64,000 bases of DNA from Streptomyces sp. NBC_00154. GTDB lineage: Bacteria > Actinomycetota > Actinomycetes > Streptomycetales > Streptomycetaceae. Below, piece after piece: positions 59,899 through 64,000 of the stretch. The position numbers and the translations under genes were made by a program. Position 1 is the first letter of the stretch. Every line of letters starts with the position of its first letter. The stretch covers positions 7,012,501 to 7,076,500 of the forward strand of contig NZ_JAPEMI010000001.1 in the NCBI RefSeq assembly GCF_026342835.1, given 5' to 3'. The notes beneath the pieces were generated by a model, which made no database searches, was not told where the DNA came from, and was given only the letters and a program-made list of their open reading frames with translations.

Positions 59899-60795
59899 AT
59901 GTCGTCGAAGAACGATCCAGCGGAAGACGCCGAGAGCCTTCAGGAGGCCGAGGCGGTGTTCCGCGATGTCCGCGGTCGCATGTTCGGGATCGCCTACCGA
60001 ATGTTGGGCAGCGTCAGCGAGGCGGAAGACATCCTCCAGGAGGTCTGGATCCGCTGGCAGACCTACGACCGGTCCAAGGTGCAGAACCCGCAGGCGTTCC
60101 TCGCGACGACCACGACGAGGCTCGCGATCAACGTCCTGCAATCCGCGAGAGTCCGCCGTGAGACCTATGTCGGTCCGTGGCTGCCGGAGCCGGTCGACAC
60201 CAGCAGTGACCCGGCGCTGGGCGCCGAGCGCGGAGAGGCTCTGGAGGTCGCGGTGCTGATGCTGCTGGAGAAACTGACTCCTACGGAGCGAGCGGCATAC
60301 GTTCTGCGGCAGGCGTTCGACTACCCGTATGAGCAGATCGCGGAGATCATCGATCAGACGAATGCGAACGTACGCCAGTTGGTGAGCCGGGCGCGGAAGC
60401 ATCTGGCCACGGAGAAACGTGCGAGTGTCGCGGCTGCCGAGCACCAGCGGTTCCTGACCGCGTTCGTGGCGGCCGCACAGACAGGGAACGTGGCCGCATT
60501 GGAGGAGCTGTTCGCACAGGACGTCATCTCGTATTCCGACGGCGGAGGAGCCGTTCGGGCGTCGAAGTTCCCCGTTGTGGGCAGTCACCGTGTGGCGAGG
60601 TACATCCACGCGTTCGCCGACACCTTCTGGTCCGGTGTGACGGTGGAGCCGGTCGAGACCAACGGCCGGGCCGCGGTGCGTCTGTACCGTGACGGGAACG
60701 TGCTCGCCGTTGTCACGGTGAGCGTGACCGCAGACGGTATCGACCGGGTGCTGTGGATGATGAACCCGTCGAAACTCGCCGCCATGGCCGCCTGA
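59899..60795 (+). CDS. sigJ: ECF41-type RNA polymerase sigma factor (SigJ family)
   Basis: A 298-residue sigma factor. Region 2 is at residues 15-90 (MFGIAYRMLGSVSEAEDILQ, then VWIRWQTYD), the linker ends in WLPEPVD, region 4 is at 110-170 (LTPTERAAYVLRQAFDYPY, IAEIIDQTNANVRQLVSRAR), and a C-terminal SnoaL-like domain fills residues 180-298 with the ECF41 signatures DGGG (near 215) and NPSKL (near 290). In ECF41 factors that extension controls activity in place of a separate anti-sigma factor. The ATG lies 15 bp after the truncated flavoprotein frame. A shorter paralogue follows. Confidence 0.92.
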   Translation: MSSKNDPAEDAESLQEAEAVFRDVRGRMFGIAYRMLGSVSEAEDILQEVWIRWQTYDRSKVQNPQAFLATTTTRLAINVLQSARVRRETYVGPWLPEPVDTSSDPALGAERGEALEVAVLMLLEKLTPTERAAYVLRQAFDYPYEQIAEIIDQTNANVRQLVSRARKHLATEKRASVAAAEHQRFLTAFVAAAQTGNVAALEELFAQDVISYSDGGGAVRASKFPVVGSHRVARYIHAFADTFWSGVTVEPVETNGRAAVRLYRDGNVLAVVTVSVTADGIDRVLWMMNPSKLAAMAA

Positions 60796-60986
60796 GCCTT
60801 CCGTCCGATCCCTCCCACCGGGCACGGATGATCAGCTGGTCCGGCGGAGGGACAAGGGTGCATCGGGGCCACGCAGCGGCTGTGCGGCGCCCTTTCCCGC
60901 CACTTCTGCGAGCACCGCGTCCGCCCCGGCAACCGACGTGGGCCGGCGGCCGTCGTCCGACGACCCGGCAGAAAGGACCATCCCTC

Positions 60987-61769
60987 ATGGATGAGGACCA
61001 GGAAGAGGACCTGGCCCACGCTGAGGTCATAGAGGTGCCGCAGGTGGGGCTGACGCGCCTCGCTGCACACATGTGCCTCGACATCTTCGACTCCGCCCGG
61101 CACCGGCGGAAGCTGAACGTGGCTGAGCGGCTGCCTGAGCCGGTGCCGGACAGGACGACGACCGTGGCTTCGACTCCGGTGAGGGCGCTGGACCGGATCA
61201 CGCTCGGCGAGTCCGTGTACACGGCGCTGACGGTCGTGCTGGAATCCCTGAGGCCTGCGGCGCGGGTCGGGTTCGTCCTGCGCGACATGGTCGCCCTGTC
61301 GTCCGGAAAAATTGCCGCGATCGTCGGCCGTACCCCGCAGATGTGCCGGCAACGCGCGTCCGTCGCCTGGCGGCACGTGCGCGACCGGGGGCGACGGGAG
61401 ACCGCGCCCGATGTGCACACCCGCATCGTCACGGCCTTCCGGGCCGCCTGCGACATCGGCGACCTCACCACTCTCGTCTCGCTGCTCGACGCGGAAGCCA
61501 CCGCACTCAGCGACGGCGGCGGCAAGGTTCGCGCTGCCCTGAACCCGGTCCACGGCGCCGAGCGCACGGCCCGCTTCATGCTCCGCGTACTGTTGCAGCA
61601 CCCCGCGCTCGAAGCCACCCTGCAATCCGTGAACGGCAAGACCGGTCTGGTCCTCCGCCACGACACCGTTGTGTCCGGTGTCGTCAGTTTCCACGTGCAG
61701 GACGAGAAGATCACCGATGTATGGCTGGTACTCAACCCCGACAAGCTCCGCAGCTGGAACCGCAGCTGA
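60987..61769 (+). CDS. SigJ/ECF41-like protein lacking most of sigma region 2
   Basis: A 260-residue paralogue of the preceding gene product. It keeps the end of region 2 (LTRLAAHMCLDIFDSARHRR), the RLPEPVP linker, region 4 (LRPAARVGFVLRDMVALSSGKIAAIVG, split over two helices) and the SnoaL-like domain with SDGGG and NPDKL. The region 2.1-2.3 part that binds core polymerase and melts the -10 box is absent; the N-terminus is a short acidic MDEDQEEDL. GAAAGGA lies at normal distance from the ATG, so it appears to be expressed. It may act as a regulator of the complete sigma factor or be decaying. Confidence 0.85.
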   Translation: MDEDQEEDLAHAEVIEVPQVGLTRLAAHMCLDIFDSARHRRKLNVAERLPEPVPDRTTTVASTPVRALDRITLGESVYTALTVVLESLRPAARVGFVLRDMVALSSGKIAAIVGRTPQMCRQRASVAWRHVRDRGRRETAPDVHTRIVTAFRAACDIGDLTTLVSLLDAEATALSDGGGKVRAALNPVHGAERTARFMLRVLLQHPALEATLQSVNGKTGLVLRHDTVVSGVVSFHVQDEKITDVWLVLNPDKLRSWNRS

Positions 61770-61887
61770 CGACCACTGCGAACCCCCGCCGTCGGCAAGT
61801 TCGGGGGCGCTCGGCATCACCCGGCAGCGCGGCGGCGATTACCAGCGCGGCCAGTCGCGCGCCGGGCGAGTCCTGTCGAGCCTTCCG

Positions 61888-63021
61888 CTACGGGTGCAGC
61901 ACTACCTTCGTGTAACCCTCGATCCGCTTGTCGAACTTGTCGTACGCCGACGACGCCTGGTCCAGAGGCAGTTCATGCGAGACGACGAAGCTCGGCGTCG
62001 CCCGGCCTTCGATGATCATGTCGCGCAGGAACCGGTTGTAGCGCTTCACGTTGCACTGCCCCGTACCGATCCGCAGGCCCTTCTCGAAGAGCTTGCCGAT
62101 CGAGACGAGGAGCATGCCGTGCTTGGCCTGCTCGTCGGGGCCTCCGGGGTCGGCCGGGACATAGAGTCCGGGCACGCCGAGCGCTCCGGTGGCCCGGACC
62201 GTGCCGACGAGCGAGTTCAGGACGGTCGCCGGTTCCTCGCGGTCCGTGCCGTGCGCCGTCGCCTGGTAGCCGACGGCGTCCACGCCCTTGTCCGTGCCGA
62301 TGCCCTCGGTCTGCTCCCTGATCTGCTCCACGGGATCGCCTTCGGCGAAGTTGATCGGAACCGCACCGATCTCTCGGGCCTTCTCCAGCCGCTCGGGGAC
62401 CCGGTCCACGACGAACACCTTCTTCGCGCCGCGCAGCAGGGCCGAGTACGCGGCCATGAGCCCGACCGGCCCGCCGCCGTACACGGCGACGCTCTCGCCC
62501 GGGCGGACATCGGCGAGTTCACAGCCGTGGTAGCCGGTGGGGAAGATGTCCGCGAGCAGCATGAAGTCGGTCTCCTGCTCGTTTCCCGGCGGCAGCTTCA
62601 GGCAGTTGAAGTCGGCGTAGGGAACGCGCAGGTATTCTGCCTGGCCGCCCGGCCAGGGCCCCATGGCGACATAGCCGTAAGCGCCGCCCGCGAAGCCGGG
62701 ATTGACGGTCTGACAGAATCCGGTGAATCCCTCCACGCAATTGGTGCAGAATCCGCAGGCGACATTGAAAGGCATGACCACGCGGTCGCCCTCTTTGAGT
62801 GAGGTGATGCCCTGACCGATGTCCTCGATGATTCCCATGTTCTCGTGGCCGAAGACGATGCCGGGCTCAGCCGCAGTACGACCCTCGTACATGTGCAGGT
62901 CAGAGCCGCAGATCGCGGTGGAGGTGATTCGGACGATCACATCGTTCGGGTGCTGAATCCTGGGCTTTTCAACTTCTTCGACCGCCACGGTGAACGGTCC
63001 CTTGTACACGACGGCTTTCAC
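61888..63021 (-). CDS. fdhA: Zinc-dependent formaldehyde dehydrogenase (glutathione-independent type)
   Basis: A 377-residue medium-chain dehydrogenase close to glutathione-independent formaldehyde dehydrogenase, which oxidises formaldehyde with NAD. Catalytic zinc ligands are in CGSDLHMYEG (Cys near 38) and GHENMG (His-Glu near 60). The structural zinc cluster reads CGFCTNCVEGFTGFC near residue 88, with YGYVAMGPWPGGQAEY after it, and the NAD site is VYGGGPVGLMAA near 180. GTG 63021 follows GGAGGTGG; the ATG-like start further up is not supported. Probably a detoxification enzyme. Convergent with the ECF41-like gene. Confidence 0.9.
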   Translation of the reverse strand: MKAVVYKGPFTVAVEEVEKPRIQHPNDVIVRITSTAICGSDLHMYEGRTAAEPGIVFGHENMGIIEDIGQGITSLKEGDRVVMPFNVACGFCTNCVEGFTGFCQTVNPGFAGGAYGYVAMGPWPGGQAEYLRVPYADFNCLKLPPGNEQETDFMLLADIFPTGYHGCELADVRPGESVAVYGGGPVGLMAAYSALLRGAKKVFVVDRVPERLEKAREIGAVPINFAEGDPVEQIREQTEGIGTDKGVDAVGYQATAHGTDREEPATVLNSLVGTVRATGALGVPGLYVPADPGGPDEQAKHGMLLVSIGKLFEKGLRIGTGQCNVKRYNRFLRDMIIEGRATPSFVVSHELPLDQASSAYDKFDKRIEGYTKVVLHP

Positions 63022-63182
63022 GGCTGCCACCTCCGCTCGGCGATGCACGCCCGTTCCCCACCCCAGTCCCGCGCCATTTCGCGTGACCCATCTCTCATGA
63101 TTCTCCGGCCTGCGCCAACGGACAACCCGGTAATCTCGGGAGAAATGCCCACCCAGGTGTCGCGCCGAGAAATGGAAAGAGA

Positions 63183-63383
63183 GTGCGAGGAGTGGCAGCG
63201 CAACGGCTCGGAACCCTGCTCGTCCCAGTACCTGGCCTGTCCGGTACGACGTACCCGCCCGGAACGACGGTGACTGTCCGCGGTCGCGGCGCTACTGTCG
63301 ATGCCTTCGTCAACGGCGACTGGCTACCGCTGTCGTGGTGGGAGTTCTCCGACGGGCTCCGCGAGGACATCGCCGACCGCTGA
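63183..63383 (+). CDS. Small protein of unknown function
   Basis: Sixty-six residues with regular codon bias. The second half is strand-rich and ends VDAFVNGDWLPLSWWEFSDGLREDIADR-like (read in parts: FVNGDWLPLSWW, FSDGLRED), resembling a small SH3-like or beta-barrel domain. GGAAAGAGA precedes the GTG start; a second GTG at 63192 is possible. I cannot name a family. Confidence 0.5.
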   Translation: MRGVAAQRLGTLLVPVPGLSGTTYPPGTTVTVRGRGATVDAFVNGDWLPLSWWEFSDGLREDIADR

Positions 63384-63532
63384 CCCCAGCGCGTGAAACG
63401 CGTTCGGCGGACGGGCTGACCGTTGTGCGAGCCGATGAACCACGGATCCTCGATGATGTGCCGCGTGGCCCGGAACGCGGGTCAGTGACGGGGCTGGGCT
63501 GACGCTGCGGGACAGCCCTTAGGCTGCCGCTC

Positions 63533-64000
63533 ATGAACACGGCCACGACCAGCAGCGGGAATGCTGAACCTTTCATCCTTGACGTGGCGGAACTGACGTC
63601 CGATCCGGAACTGGAAGCCCGGTTCGTGGAGTCGGCTCACCGGATCCTGGCGGACCTGGTCCGCGGGGGTGCCGCGTTGGGTTGGGTGGAGCCCCCCTCG
63701 TGCGATGAGGTGGCGGAGCTCCTCGGCCACGTCGTCACTGCCGTGCAGGCCGGAGACGGGGCCCTGCGCGCCGCGTACCTCGACCGTCGGCTTGTCGGGT
63801 TGGGGTACTGGCTGCGCTACGTGCGGCCGACTCATCGACCGCACGCTGATCTCGAGAAGATCGCGGTGGATGCTGCTGCCCAGGGTCGTGGCGTCGGTCG
63901 GGCGCTGACCAGTGCTTTGATCGCAGACGCCCGGCGGGCGGGTCTTGAGGTCCTCACCCTGGACGCCCGTGGCGACAACAGCGACGCCCTGCGCCTCTAC
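63533..64000 (+). CDS. GNAT family N-acetyltransferase (3' partial)
   Basis: The frame opens at an ATG at 63533 and runs off the window without a stop, giving 156 residues so far. It has an N-terminal helix (FVESAHRILADLV), a strand pair LGYWLRYV, the core strand LEKIAVDAAAQGRGVGRAL with the acetyl-CoA loop QGRGVG near residue 116, and LTLDARGDNSDALRLY, the usual approach to the closing GF turn. The substrate is unknown. No clear ribosome binding site precedes the ATG. Confidence 0.87.
   Translation, partial: MNTATTSSGNAEPFILDVAELTSDPELEARFVESAHRILADLVRGGAALGWVEPPSCDEVAELLGHVVTAVQAGDGALRAAYLDRRLVGLGYWLRYVRPTHRPHADLEKIAVDAAAQGRGVGRALTSALIADARRAGLEVLTLDARGDNSDALRLY

Noticed and set aside
1..64000. 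CRISPR arrays, tRNA/rRNA genes, a prophage or a secondary-metabolite cluster
   Set aside because: No regularly spaced repeats other than the operator set and the coding repeat at 54291, no RNA-gene cores, no phage structural or integrase genes, and no PKS/NRPS, terpene or RiPP core enzymes were seen.

Overview
The window is high-GC actinobacterial DNA, almost certainly from a Streptomyces chromosome. The signs are strong G/C bias at third codon positions, GTG and TTG starts behind AGGAGG-type ribosome binding sites, twin-arginine signal peptides on secreted hydrolases, a sugar ABC importer without its own ATPase (as in Streptomyces, where one shared ATPase serves many importers), SigJ/ECF41-type sigma factors, and small regulators each paired with an enzyme. 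No ribosomal, replication or other core machinery is present except one transketolase. The density of degenerate genes and insertion-sequence scraps suggests accessory chromosome-arm DNA.

Layout. 1-6000: the end of a flavoprotein disulfide reductase, an SDR oxidoreductase, a membrane-anchored endonuclease/phosphatase-fold enzyme, a GNAT acetyltransferase diverging from a methyltransferase, and a TPR-like membrane protein. 6200-12200: two secreted GH78-type alpha-L-rhamnosidases in one operon behind a consensus promoter with a LacI-type operator at its presumed start point. 12700-17000: small redox and hydrolase genes, including a twice-frameshifted DJ-1/PfpI gene, a metallo-beta-lactamase-fold hydrolase, an AhpD-like protein with an ECF41-type promoter, an IS5-like transposase remnant and a class A beta-lactamase-like protein. 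17300-24100: a sugar-uptake locus (LacI regulator, solute-binding lipoprotein, two permeases) divergent from an amylo-alpha-1,6-glucosidase-like enzyme, with one near-perfect operator at each promoter. 24200-28900: a secreted DUF3103-like protein, a DUF427 protein with an odd tail, and an alpha/beta hydrolase divergent from a CGNR zinc-finger regulator; between the last two lie four copies of one 30-bp inverted repeat. 28900-37400: transketolase, an antiporter pseudogene, glycerophosphodiester phosphodiesterase, a YihY-type protein and an MscS channel. 37700-39800: a membrane acyltransferase and a small membrane-anchored protein.

39900-48500 is the most coherent system. It holds a secreted phosphocholine-type phospholipase C, a GntR/UTRA regulator and a five-gene run of solute-binding protein, two permeases, ATPase and HAD phosphatase. 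The same 18-bp palindrome lies upstream of both the phospholipase and the transporter. I read this as a regulon that releases a phosphorylated head group outside the cell, imports it, and dephosphorylates it inside.

48600-64000: a luciferase-like monooxygenase with its FMN reductase beside a MarR regulator, an AraC/DUF2000 pair, a coiled-coil and lysine/alanine-rich winged-helix protein, an ArsR/SDR divergent pair, two adjacent SigJ/ECF41-type proteins of which the second lacks most of sigma region 2, a zinc formaldehyde dehydrogenase and a GNAT gene running off the window end. There is no tRNA, rRNA, CRISPR array or intact insertion sequence. Start sites, operators and terminators were read by eye.
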